This document shows positions 51,180 to 59,317 of a stretch of 64,000 bases of DNA, one piece after another. Origin of the DNA: Actinomycetota bacterium (lineage in GTDB: Bacteria; Actinomycetota; Acidimicrobiia; Acidimicrobiales; Microtrichaceae); NCBI GenBank assembly GCA_016703525.1, contig JADJBW010000016.1, forward strand, positions 46,672 through 110,671, read 5' to 3'. The translations under genes and the position numbers were made by a program. Below the pieces are notes generated by a model. The model saw only the letters and a list, made by a program, of their open reading frames with translations. It ran no database searches and was not told the origin of the DNA. Every line of letters starts with the position of its first letter. The stretch's first letter is position 1.

Positions 51180-51949
51180 TCAGTCGGGTCGCCAGGCACC
51201 GGAGGTTCGGGCGAGCGCCGATGCGAGCAGGTCGCTGATGGCGACCGCCACGCGCCGCTGCTCGGGCGTGAGCCCGACCGCGGGGATGGGAACGAGCGCG
51301 AAGGCACCGAGTCGCGCCCCCGCGAATTCGACGGGTAACTCGATGCCCTGCTCGGGAAGCAGATAGCCGTCGCGCCCGAAGTGATGGTGGTTCGTGGCGA
51401 TCCACCCGCTGCGCTCCATGACCGGCAACCCGGTGGGTTGATCGACCGGCACCCAGGTGGCGGAGGCGAGTGCGAGCTGTGCTCGGAGCTCGTCGCTGAC
51501 CGCGTCGCACAGCTCGGCGTGGGTGCGCTCGCTCACGAGCAGCGATGCGATGCGCTCGAGCCGCTCGACACTGTCGATCTCGAGGACAGCCTGTGCCGAG
51601 TGCGTCCGCGAGCCCGCGCGAACTCGCCGATGACGAGGCCGACGACCAGCAGCAGGATCACGCCGGTCACGTCGCGGGGGTCATCGATGTGGAGCGAGTA
51701 GTACGGGCGCGTGAGGAAGTAGTTGTAGGCGAGCGCTGCGGCGGCGGCCGTCACGGCCCCGGCGCGTCTTCCGCCCAGCGATGCGGCCGACGCGATCACC
51801 ACTACGAGCAATAGCTGCGAGTTCGTGGCCCCGAACCACGTGTCACGCAGCGGGGTGAGCGCGGCCGAGAGGACCAACGCGACGAGCGCCCCGCCGGGGC
51901 CGGCCATGTCGGAGAGCAGGTCTCGGCCCGATTCCGATCGGCCGCTCAT
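51180..51949 (-). CDS. DUF4118 membrane sensor-GAF-like protein without kinase domain (one apparent frameshift)
   Basis: About 256 residues. The N-terminal part has four short helices of the KdpD-type DUF4118 domain (LVALVLSAALTPLRD, LLLVVVIASAASLGGRRAGAVTAAAAALAYNYFLTRPYYSLHI). After a phase change at ~51605-51620 a GAF-like cytoplasmic domain follows (VERLERIASLLVSERTHAELCDAV ... QRRVAVAISDLLASAL). No histidine-kinase or ATPase domain follows before the stop. It may be a stand-alone sensor module. The start may also be the GTG at 51988. Confidence 0.65.
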
Positions 51950-52200
51950 TGCGACGACCAGGCCGGGCCGGGGCGCCGCAACCCGCACTCAGGCGTGTTC
52001 GAGGCGGGGGGCGGGTGAGCGGTCATCGGAGCGATCTCATCGTCGGTCTCTGCTCGATTCGGCAGTCCTGACCAGATGCTGACGGCACCTTACGCAATCC
52101 TGGCGGTGCCTTGCGACCTGCCGAGTCGACCGCTGAAGCGGCTCGCAGGACCAGGCGCGTTCGCGGTGCGGCCCGGCACGGGCGGTGGCAGGCTGGGCCG

Positions 52201-53154
52201 ATGGCTTCCTCCCTGCTCTCGCGGTCTCCTCTGGCGCGTCGCCGCGCCGAGTCGTCGCGTATCGCCCCCGACCTTCGTCGTGTCGCGGCGTTCCTGCCGC
52301 GCAGCCCGGTCACCGAGCGCAGCTACCGTCGAATCCGAGCGGCATCGGCCCTGCTGGAACGCCGGGTTCCCGACGGGGTCGAGGTCACGACCCTCGGCGG
52401 TGTTCGGGTCAGGCTGCACACGCCGCCCGGGCCGCGCGCCATCCCCGGACCGGCGGTGCTGTGGATTCACGGCGGCGGGTATGTGATCGGCAACCCGGCC
52501 CAAGACGACGCGTGGTGTCGGCGACTGGTTCGCAACCACGGCGCGTTGGTCGCGGCGGTCGACTACCGCCTTGCCCCCGACTCGCCCTACCCGGCTCCGA
52601 TCGACGACTGTCACGCGGCGCTGGTGGCGTTGGCCGAACGTGGCGATGTCGACCCGGATGCGATCGCGATCGCGGGGGCGAGTGCCGGCGGCGGACTCGC
52701 TGCCGGACTCGCCATCGCCGCGCGCGACCGCGGCCGTGTGTCGCCGTGCTTTCAAGGGCTGGTGTACCCGATGGTCGACGACCGCACCGCGCTGCGCACC
52801 GATATCGACGAGACCGGCTTTCGCCTGTGGGGCAACCGCTCCAATGCGTTCGGATGGCGCTCGTACCTGGCCCGGAGAGCCGGGGTCAGAGGGGGTGGAC
52901 GGCGCCGCCGTGCCGGCCCGCGCCGACGACCTCGCGGGGCTACCCCCCGCCTGGATCGGGGTGGGAACGCTCGACCTGTTCCTCGACGAGAACCTCGCGT
53001 ACGCCGAGCGGCTCCGTGCCGACGGCGTGGAGGTGGACGTAGAGGTCGTGCCGGCGCGTTCCACGCATTCGACGGCGTGGCGCCGAGGTCGGCGAGCGCA
53101 CGCGGCTTCCTCGGGTCGTTCGATCGAGCGCTCGCTCATCGTCTGGCGGGGTGA
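52201..53154 (+). CDS. Alpha/beta hydrolase, hormone-sensitive-lipase family esterase (two apparent frameshifts)
   Basis: About 317 residues. HSL-family motifs: oxyanion hole WIHGGGYVIG (~90) and nucleophile elbow GASAGGGLAAG (~155). After ~52880 the protein continues in another phase (DDLAGLPPAWIGVGTLDLFLDENLAYAERL, with the catalytic Asp in DLFLDE) and returns near 53052 with the catalytic His in GAFHAFDGV. All three triad residues are therefore present once two indels are corrected. Hydrolyses short-chain esters. No signal peptide. Confidence 0.8.
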   Translation: MASSLLSRSPLARRRAESSRIAPDLRRVAAFLPRSPVTERSYRRIRAASALLERRVPDGVEVTTLGGVRVRLHTPPGPRAIPGPAVLWIHGGGYVIGNPAQDDAWCRRLVRNHGALVAAVDYRLAPDSPYPAPIDDCHAALVALAERGDVDPDAIAIAGASAGGGLAAGLAIAARDRGRVSPCFQGLVYPMVDDRTALRTDIDETGFRLWGNRSNAFGWRSYLARRAGVRGGGRRRRAGPRRRPRGATPRLDRGGNARPVPRREPRVRRAAPCRRRGGGRRGRAGAFHAFDGVAPRSASARGFLGSFDRALAHRLAG

Positions 53155-53199
53155 GCCTGCAGGCCGGAGCGGGCGACCCGGAGCGGGCGACGGAGCGCG

Positions 53200-54231
53200 T
53201 CAGCGCGGCGACGGGTCGCGCTGGTCGACTCGCCAGAACACGGGTTGGGTGGCGACGCAGCGCTGCGGAATCGGATGCGTCGGGTCCAGGAAGGCCGACA
53301 CCAGGTCGTAGGCGACGGGGTCGAACGCGATGGCGAGATGGTCCGCCTCGTCGATCGGACAGGCGTCTTGCAGCGTCATGTTGGTGACGGCGGGATGATC
53401 GATGAATCCCGAGCGGTAGGGGACCACGAAGTTCTCCCAAACGCTCGCGAGCATGAGGTAGCGCACGCCGGGTTGGGCCGGGCCGCTGAAGCGCTCGCCC
53501 GGTTGCGGTGCGGTGGTGTTGAGTTGGCGGAAGAAGCTCGATCCGGCGACGAGTTTTTCGCATGCGCCGCAGCCGTTCTTCGCGAGTTCGTCGAGCACAC
53601 CGGCGAACAGCGGGATCGACCGCATCTGGGTGGCGAGGCCGCCCAGGTCGTCGCCGTTGCTCACGGGCGCGACGCCGATCATGTTCGCAACCTTCGGCGT
53701 GCCGTCGGGGTGGACCGAATCGCCGTATCGCATCCACCAGCGAGGCATCACCGAACCCTCGGAGTGCCCGATTACGTCGACCTGGCGGGCGCCCGTTGCG
53801 GCGAGGACGCCGTCGACGAACGGGCCGAACTCGTCGATCGATGAGCGGCGAATGTCGGCGATACCGCCGAAGATCGATCCGGGCGCAGCGCCGTAGGTGA
53901 GTGCGTAGACGCAATAGCCCTGGTTCGCGAGTTCGGGTGCGAGTCCGCCCATGTTGTCGGCCATGTTGCCGAGGATGCCGTGCGCCAGCACGACCGGGCG
54001 CGGGTGCGCGGCAGTGGGCGTGCAGTCGGCGAGGTTCGCGCCGGGCGGCGGGCCGAACAGGTCGCGTGCCGCCGTCACGGCCGCCTCGCCGAAGTCGGCC
54101 GGCACGCGGTACGACTGACCGGGGGCCGGCGGGGGTGCGCACGCGGAGGATGCGGCGATCGCCGCGGTGGCGATCGCCGCGCCGCACCGCCTTCGCGCCC
54201 GGTTCGATCGTCGCGTGTCGCGTGTGCCCAT
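53200..54231 (-). CDS. Exported lipase-like lipoprotein (class 2 lipase/EstA family)
   Basis: 343 residues. N-terminus with basic stretch and hydrophobic core ending AIAASSAC, a lipoprotein signal. The mature enzyme shows PVVLAHGILGNMADN (oxyanion region), nucleophile motif VIGHSEGSVMPRWW, and catalytic Asp/His candidates in TLQDACPIDEADHLAI. Pattern matches actinobacterial lipase class 2 proteins. It should hydrolyse lipids at the cell surface. Cysteine pairs (CGACE) may form a disulfide. Confidence 0.85.
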   Translation of the reverse strand: MGTRDTRRSNRARRRCGAAIATAAIAASSACAPPPAPGQSYRVPADFGEAAVTAARDLFGPPPGANLADCTPTAAHPRPVVLAHGILGNMADNMGGLAPELANQGYCVYALTYGAAPGSIFGGIADIRRSSIDEFGPFVDGVLAATGARQVDVIGHSEGSVMPRWWMRYGDSVHPDGTPKVANMIGVAPVSNGDDLGGLATQMRSIPLFAGVLDELAKNGCGACEKLVAGSSFFRQLNTTAPQPGERFSGPAQPGVRYLMLASVWENFVVPYRSGFIDHPAVTNMTLQDACPIDEADHLAIAFDPVAYDLVSAFLDPTHPIPQRCVATQPVFWRVDQRDPSPR

Positions 54232-54376
54232 GGCTGCCCCGTTCGCCGGATCGTCCCCTTCCGGTCGGGCGAGCGTATCGAACGGCCGTGTCGCCCGCCC
54301 GGGTGGCTTCGGCGCATCCGGTGCGCCCCGCCGGCGCGTGTCCCGGTAGCATCCGGGCGCTCAGAAACGCACGAAG

Positions 54377-56695
54377 GTGGCCGACGATCGAATGGTGAGT
54401 GCGTCTCTCGTCAACACCGGGACTCCCTTCGTGTCGCAGGTCGCCGAGTTTCTCGACAGCGCCGGGGTCGAGTGGGTGCATGACCTCGGGCCCGAGGACG
54501 ATGCGGCGCTGCCCGCGGGACCGGTCGACGGAGGCGTGTTCATCGTCCCGCTCGATCGTCACGTGACACCGGAGGTGGTGACGGAACTCGCGGCACGCTT
54601 CGGCGGCAGCCCGTGGCGGTCGCGGCAGTTCGCGGTGATCGCCGACGGCGATCTGGATTGGGTCGACGCTGCACTCGACGACGTGATCGACGAGGCGGCC
54701 GCACTCGGCTCGACCCTGACGGCTCGTCGGCTGCGGCGCTTCATCCAACGCCACTTCGACGAGGTGCGCGACGATGCCGCGAAGACGTTCCTCGATTCGA
54801 CGGCCGACGGCTATTGGATCTGGAACGTGCCCCTCGGCGAGGTCGAGTGGTCGCCGCGGACCTATCAGATCCTCGATCGGGTTCCGCAGACCGCGCCCAT
54901 GTCGTTCGACACGTACGTGGAGATGGTGCACCCCGACGATCGCGCCTCGGTCATGGAGGCGATCGGTGAACACCTCGAGCACGGCGTGTCGTACCGCAAC
55001 GTGCCGATGCGATTGGCGACCGCGTACGGCGGATACCGCACGCTGATCGCGTCGGGTCAGGTGGTTCGGACCCGAGCGGGTGAACCGCTCCTGATGGTCG
55101 GCGCTGTGACCGACCGTACGGCCCAGCTCGTGGCCGAACAGCAGGCCAAGGAGGCCGAGGCGCGCTACGTCCGGCTGTTTCAGTCGATGAACGACGCGGC
55201 GGTGCTCGCCGACCCCATGACCGGGCGGATCGTCGACGTCAACGAGCCGGCCGAGCGGCTGTGGCTGCGACCGCGTGAAGACCTGATCGGTGCCCCGCAG
55301 GTCAGCCTCCACCCGCCGGACCTCGAAGACGACCCGAACGCTCGTGAGACGTTTCGACGCCACATTCGCGCCTTGCAGGCGGGGAACCGTGCGGTGATCC
55401 AGATGCCGATCCTTCGCAAGGACGGCTCGCGCGTGGCCGTGGAGATCAGCTCGTCGTTGTTCGAGGTGGACGGGACGCAGTACATCCTCGGCCTGTTCCG
55501 CGACATCACCGAACGGCTCGACGTCGAGCGGAGCCTGCGTGAGCGTGACACTCAACTCCAGCTCGCTTCGCGGCTCGCGGCGATCGGGAGCCTTGCCGCG
55601 GGCATCGGTCACGAGATCAACAACCCCTTGAGCTACGTCGTGGGCAATCTCGGCTTCATCCGCGAGCATCTCGGCGAGGTGCTGGGCATCGATGGCGACG
55701 TGCTGAGCGCGATCGACGACGCGATCGAGGGGTCGAATCGGGTGCGCGACATCGTGACCGATCTGAAGGTGTTCAGCCGCGGCGGTGGATCGGACGAGAC
55801 GTGCGAGCCGCTTCCGGTGTGCGAGATCGCGGTTCGGATGGCGGTGCACGATGTGCGCCACCGCGCCAGCGTCGAGCTGCAACTCAGCGAGTGTCCACGC
55901 GTGAGCTTGTCCGCGTCGCGACTCAGCCAGATAGCGGTGAACCTGCTCACCAACGCCGCGCAGTCTTTCGACGGCGATGCCGTGCACGACCCGAGGGTTG
56001 TGGTGTCGCTCGAGCACGTACGAGATCGGGTGGTGCTGCGTGTCGAGGACAACGGGTCGGGCATCGCACCCGATGACCTCGACCGGGTTTTCGATGCGTT
56101 CTTCACCACGAAGGAGGCGATCGGCACGGGTCTCGGGCTGTCGATCACCCGGCAGCTGGTGGAGGCCGTCGGCGGAACGATCACCTTGGAGTCGGAGGTC
56201 GGGGTGGGAACAACCGTGGAGGTTGGACTGCCGGTGGCCGACGACGCGGCCGATCGTGGCTCCGGCGCGGAGCGCGACAGCGGTCTGCCGTGCGACCTGC
56301 CCACATCGGTCGTCGTGGTCGACGACGACCCGCGGGTCACGGCGTCGATTCGCCGCATCCTGGGGGACGGTACGCAGGTTCACACGTTCACGCGCGCGTC
56401 GCAGGCGCTCGATCGAATTCGGGCCGATCCGACGATCGCCGAGGCGATCTTGTGCGACCTGATGATGCCGGGCGACAGCGGCGCCGATTTCCACGATGCG
56501 CTTGCGCTGATCGATCCGGGCCTCGCCGCTCGGGTGGTGTTCGTGACGGGTGGCGCCGTGACGCCCACGATCGCAGCGTTCGAGCGGCGGATGCGCGCCG
56601 TCGGGCGGTTGCTCGAGAAGCCGCTGGATCCCGACCGTCTGCGCGGTGCCTTGCGCGCCGCGGTCCCGTCCGCCGAGCCGCCGACGCAGGGGTGA
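54377..56695 (+). CDS. Hybrid PAS-PAS histidine kinase with C-terminal receiver domain
   Basis: 772 residues, soluble (no transmembrane helix). Order: N-terminal ~110-residue domain of unclear type, PAS (~130-245, SFDTYVEMVHPDDRASV), PAS (~265-385, LFQSMNDAAVLADPMTGRIVDVNEPAERLW), dimerisation domain with the phospho-His in AGIGHEINNPLSYVVGNL (~415), HATPase with N-box NLLTNAAQSF and G-boxes DNGSGIAP and GTGLGLSI, and a receiver (~645-760) with DDD start, phospho-Asp in ILCDLMMPG and Lys in LLEKPLD. A non-canonical hybrid kinase without an adjacent response regulator. corA starts 7 bp downstream. The start may be ATG 54392 instead of GTG 54377. Confidence 0.92.
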   Translation: MADDRMVSASLVNTGTPFVSQVAEFLDSAGVEWVHDLGPEDDAALPAGPVDGGVFIVPLDRHVTPEVVTELAARFGGSPWRSRQFAVIADGDLDWVDAALDDVIDEAAALGSTLTARRLRRFIQRHFDEVRDDAAKTFLDSTADGYWIWNVPLGEVEWSPRTYQILDRVPQTAPMSFDTYVEMVHPDDRASVMEAIGEHLEHGVSYRNVPMRLATAYGGYRTLIASGQVVRTRAGEPLLMVGAVTDRTAQLVAEQQAKEAEARYVRLFQSMNDAAVLADPMTGRIVDVNEPAERLWLRPREDLIGAPQVSLHPPDLEDDPNARETFRRHIRALQAGNRAVIQMPILRKDGSRVAVEISSSLFEVDGTQYILGLFRDITERLDVERSLRERDTQLQLASRLAAIGSLAAGIGHEINNPLSYVVGNLGFIREHLGEVLGIDGDVLSAIDDAIEGSNRVRDIVTDLKVFSRGGGSDETCEPLPVCEIAVRMAVHDVRHRASVELQLSECPRVSLSASRLSQIAVNLLTNAAQSFDGDAVHDPRVVVSLEHVRDRVVLRVEDNGSGIAPDDLDRVFDAFFTTKEAIGTGLGLSITRQLVEAVGGTITLESEVGVGTTVEVGLPVADDAADRGSGAERDSGLPCDLPTSVVVVDDDPRVTASIRRILGDGTQVHTFTRASQALDRIRADPTIAEAILCDLMMPGDSGADFHDALALIDPGLAARVVFVTGGAVTPTIAAFERRMRAVGRLLEKPLDPDRLRGALRAAVPSAEPPTQG

Positions 56696-56702
56696 TCCGG
56701 GC

Positions 56703-57689
56703 ATGCTGGTAACGGCCGTGCGCTACGTCGATGGTGAGCCGGTGGCCTCGGGAACGCTCGATGAGATGCGGGTGGAACCGTCGGAACGCACCGAGTTGAA
56801 CCGCTTCGTGTGGGCGGGGCTCATCGACCCGACGCCCGCCGAGCTCGACGAGGTGATCGCCCATTTCGCGCTGCATCCGCTCGCGGCCGAGGACGCGCAC
56901 CGCTCGCATCAGCGCCCCAAGGCGGAGCGGTACGGCGAGTGGCTGTTCGTGGTGCTCCGAACGGCGGCATACCTGGACGCGCCCGAGACGATCGAGTTCG
57001 GCGAGATCCAGCTGTTCGCGTCGCCCCACGCCGTCGTGGTGATCCGGCGCGGTCAGCCGGCCGCGCTACACGGCGTTCGGGCGCGTTTGGAAGCCGACCC
57101 GTCGTCGCTTCGCTCCGGATCGGTCGCGGTGGTGCACGCGGTGATCGACGAGGTGGTCGACGGATACGAGCGCTGCCTGGCGGGGCTCGACGACGACGTG
57201 AGTGAGGTGGAATTGGAGGTCTTCGCCGACGATCACCCCACGAGTGAGCGAGTGGTCGGTCGCGGGTATTTCTTGCAGCGCGAACTGCTCGGCCTGCACC
57301 GGGCGTTGCACCCGTTGGCCCTCGCCGTGACGCACCTGCGGACCGATTCATTGGTGACGTCCGCACCCGAGTGGGATGCGTACTTCCGCGACGTCGACGA
57401 TCACCTGGCGCGCCAGCAGGATCAGGTATCGACGCTGCGCGAGTTGTTGGGTGCCGCGCTGGCCGCGTACTCCAATCAGCTGAGCCTGCGTCAGAACGAG
57501 GACATGCGCCGCATTTCGGCCTGGGTCGCGATCGTCGCCGTGCCGACGATGATCGCGGGGATCTACGGCATGAACTTCGAGCACATGCCCGAACTCGGCT
57601 GGGCGGGCGGCTACCCAGCTGCGCTCTCAGTCATGTTGGTGTCGTGCCTCGGTCTCTGGCTGTGGTTCCGTCGCAGCGGGTGGCTCTGA
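56703..57689 (+). CDS. corA: CorA-family magnesium/divalent cation transporter
   Basis: 328 residues. Large cytoplasmic N-terminal domain, long helix, then two C-terminal transmembrane helices with the selectivity signature YGMNFEHMPELGW between them. This is the full CorA architecture for Mg2+ (sometimes Co2+ or Zn2+) transport. It begins 7 bp after the hybrid kinase stop, so kinase and transporter are probably co-transcribed; a functional link is not established. Confidence 0.93.
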   Translation: MLVTAVRYVDGEPVASGTLDEMRVEPSERTELNRFVWAGLIDPTPAELDEVIAHFALHPLAAEDAHRSHQRPKAERYGEWLFVVLRTAAYLDAPETIEFGEIQLFASPHAVVVIRRGQPAALHGVRARLEADPSSLRSGSVAVVHAVIDEVVDGYERCLAGLDDDVSEVELEVFADDHPTSERVVGRGYFLQRELLGLHRALHPLALAVTHLRTDSLVTSAPEWDAYFRDVDDHLARQQDQVSTLRELLGAALAAYSNQLSLRQNEDMRRISAWVAIVAVPTMIAGIYGMNFEHMPELGWAGGYPAALSVMLVSCLGLWLWFRRSGWL

Positions 57690-58216
57690 GGCTCACCGCG
57701 CTCGCTCGGCGGGGCGATCGGTGCGCTCGGGTGTTGGGGACTTGCGGTGCAGCAGGCCGCTGGCGACCGAGTACCCCATGAGGGTCCCGGAAGCCCATCT
57801 GCGTCATGAGCCAGAGCAGGTCGGTGGCCTGCCACCTCGGCGATCCGGCCGTCGACGACGCGTCGAATGAACACGCCACGCACCTCGACCTGCTTCTTCG
57901 TGGCCGGCGCGCCCATGAACTTGCCGGTGTTGCGCGCCCGGGTGATGAACCGGGATGAGACCAGTCCGCCGCTCGACACGACGTGCGTCAGCTCCATGGT
58001 CATGTCGGACATCGCCGCGCGCATGGCCTGCATGAAGCCGACGTACTGATCGCGGTCGTAGACGTCGCCGAGGTCGCCGTTGTAGCGGAAGTCGTCGGCG
58101 AGCAGAGCGTCCACCGCCGACCACTCACCTTGGAGGATCTGGCGCGACACGTCGATGGCGAGGAGTGCGTCGGGGTCGGATTCGGGCATCGATGTGGGAA
58201 GGATGAATTCGGTCAT
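57631..58216 (-). CDS. SnoaL-like ester cyclase/NTF2-fold protein (one apparent frameshift)
   Basis: About 155-195 residues. SnoaL-type pattern: SRQILQGEWSAVDALLADDFRYNGDL, YVGFMQAMRAAMSDMTMELTHVVSSGGLVSSRFI, RGVFIRRVVDGRIAEV. The family core WQATDLLWLMTQMGF continues in another phase after ~57840, so a single indel is inferred. Without correction the frame would run to 57611, overlapping corA. NTF2-fold proteins bind small hydrophobic molecules or cyclise polyketides. Divergent from a marR gene with a large dyad between them. Confidence 0.7.
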
Positions 58217-58233
58217 GGGTGAATACTGCCCGC

Positions 58234-58272
58234 CTCATCGCTATCATTGCAAGGCGCAACGATAGCGATGAG
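58234..58272. promoter_or_regulatory. 39-bp dyad operator between snoaL-like and marR genes
   Basis: Arms CTCATCGCTATC (58234-58245) and GATAGCGATGAG (58261-58272) are a perfect 12-bp inverted repeat; inside them TTGC and GCAA pair too, giving 16 of 17 paired positions around a 5-base centre. It lies 17 bp from the snoaL-like start and 66 bp from the marR start. MarR proteins bind shorter dyads of this symmetry, so two overlapping or one extended site is likely. Confidence 0.7.
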
Positions 58273-58337
58273 CAATGAATGCTGAGTGCAGCGATGGTCT
58301 GGTCGGGTGGCTCGCGAGCGAGTCGTAGTGTGAGGAG

Positions 58338-58772
58338 GTGGTCAGCATCGGTGATCTCCCGCCCAGCATGTCGAGCCACGTTGGCTACCTGACCATCCGG
58401 CTCGCGGGGCTGGCGAAGGAATCGTTCGAGCGCGCGATCGAACCACTCGGCCTCCGGCCGGCGTTGTACGACGTGCTCGCGGTGGTCGCCGAGTTGGGGC
58501 CGGAGTCGCAACGCGATCTCGCTGCGGTGCTCGGAATCGATCCTGCACGCGTGGTAGCGCTGGTCGATGAGCTCGAGTCGTCGGGGCTGGCCGAGCGTCG
58601 CGTCGATCCCGATGATCGACGCCGCCGGGTCGTTGCTCCCACTCGGCGCGGCAGGGACGTCCACGGGCGCGCCCTCCGTGCCGCCCGGCTGGTGGAGGCC
58701 GATCTGCTCGACGCATTGACTCCTGCCGAGCGGACCGCGCTACGCGACCTCCTCCGCCGGACGGTCGCGTAA
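58338..58772 (+). CDS. MarR-family transcriptional regulator
   Basis: 144 residues. Winged helix: LRPALYDVLAVVAELGPESQRDLAAVLGIDPARVVALVDELESSGLAERRVDPDDRRRRVVAPTRRG, with the DxRxR wing typical of MarR. It probably regulates the divergent SnoaL-like gene and itself through the 39-bp dyad between them. GAGGAG directly precedes GTG 58338, which is too close for that start; ATG 58368 is the main alternative. Confidence 0.85.
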   Translation: MVSIGDLPPSMSSHVGYLTIRLAGLAKESFERAIEPLGLRPALYDVLAVVAELGPESQRDLAAVLGIDPARVVALVDELESSGLAERRVDPDDRRRRVVAPTRRGRDVHGRALRAARLVEADLLDALTPAERTALRDLLRRTVA

Positions 58773-58855
58773 GGCGCGTTCGCTCGAGGTGCGGTCGCTC
58801 CGGGGCTCCCGGGGGTGTGCGCTGTGGATCGAACGTCGGGGTTAGGGTCGGCGTG

Positions 58856-59317
58856 ATGTTCCGACCATTTCCGCCGAAGCTCCGCACGCTGCTCCTGCTG
58901 GGCCGCCTTCCGCTGCTGGGGGTGATCGCCGTCGTCGCCGCGATCGTCGCGGTTGGGATCGGGGCCGGCACCGACGCGGTGGCGCTCGGCGTGCTGGCCT
59001 GGGTGGTGGTGTTCGGCGCCGGGGTCGCGGGCGTCGTGTGGTGGAGCGGCGAGTCGCTGCGACGCCGAAGCTGGGCGCTCACCGAGCAGACGGTCGAGTT
59101 GCGAGAGGGCGTGTTCTGGCGCCAGCACATCGTGTTGCCACGCAGCCGCGTGCAGAACGTGACCATCGCGACCGGGCCGTTGCGCTCGGCGTTGAACCTG
59201 CGCACGGTGGTGATCCACTCGGCCGGAGCGGCCACGCCGAACATAACGCTGCTCGGCGTCAGCCCCGACGAGGGGGAGTGGGCACAGCAGGTGCTGTTGG
59301 CCGGTCGGCAGGCCTGA
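58856..59317 (+). CDS. Membrane protein with bacterial PH domain (YdbS-like)
   Basis: 153 residues. Two N-terminal helices (LLLLGRLPLLGVIAVVAAIVAVGIGAG; LGVLAWVVVFGAGVAGVVWW) followed by a bPH2 domain (SWALTEQTVELREGVFWRQHIVLPRSRVQNVTIATGPL). YdbS/YdbT-type proteins occur in pairs, as here. A TAGGGT box 7 bases before the ATG suggests a leaderless mRNA. The stop overlaps the next start (TGATG). Resistance to certain membrane-active compounds is reported for Bacillus homologues; function here is unproven. Confidence 0.8.
   Translation: MFRPFPPKLRTLLLLGRLPLLGVIAVVAAIVAVGIGAGTDAVALGVLAWVVVFGAGVAGVVWWSGESLRRRSWALTEQTVELREGVFWRQHIVLPRSRVQNVTIATGPLRSALNLRTVVIHSAGAATPNITLLGVSPDEGEWAQQVLLAGRQA

Noticed and set aside
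52940..56704. A 1,254-codon open frame antisense to the hybrid kinase and lipase region
   Set aside because: It is low-complexity (Arg, His, Asp, Gly-rich), has no domain pattern and mirrors real genes with clear motifs; long antisense frames are expected at ~70% GC. The same applies to the 1,209-codon frame at 59038-62667 and the 600-codon frame at 590-2392.
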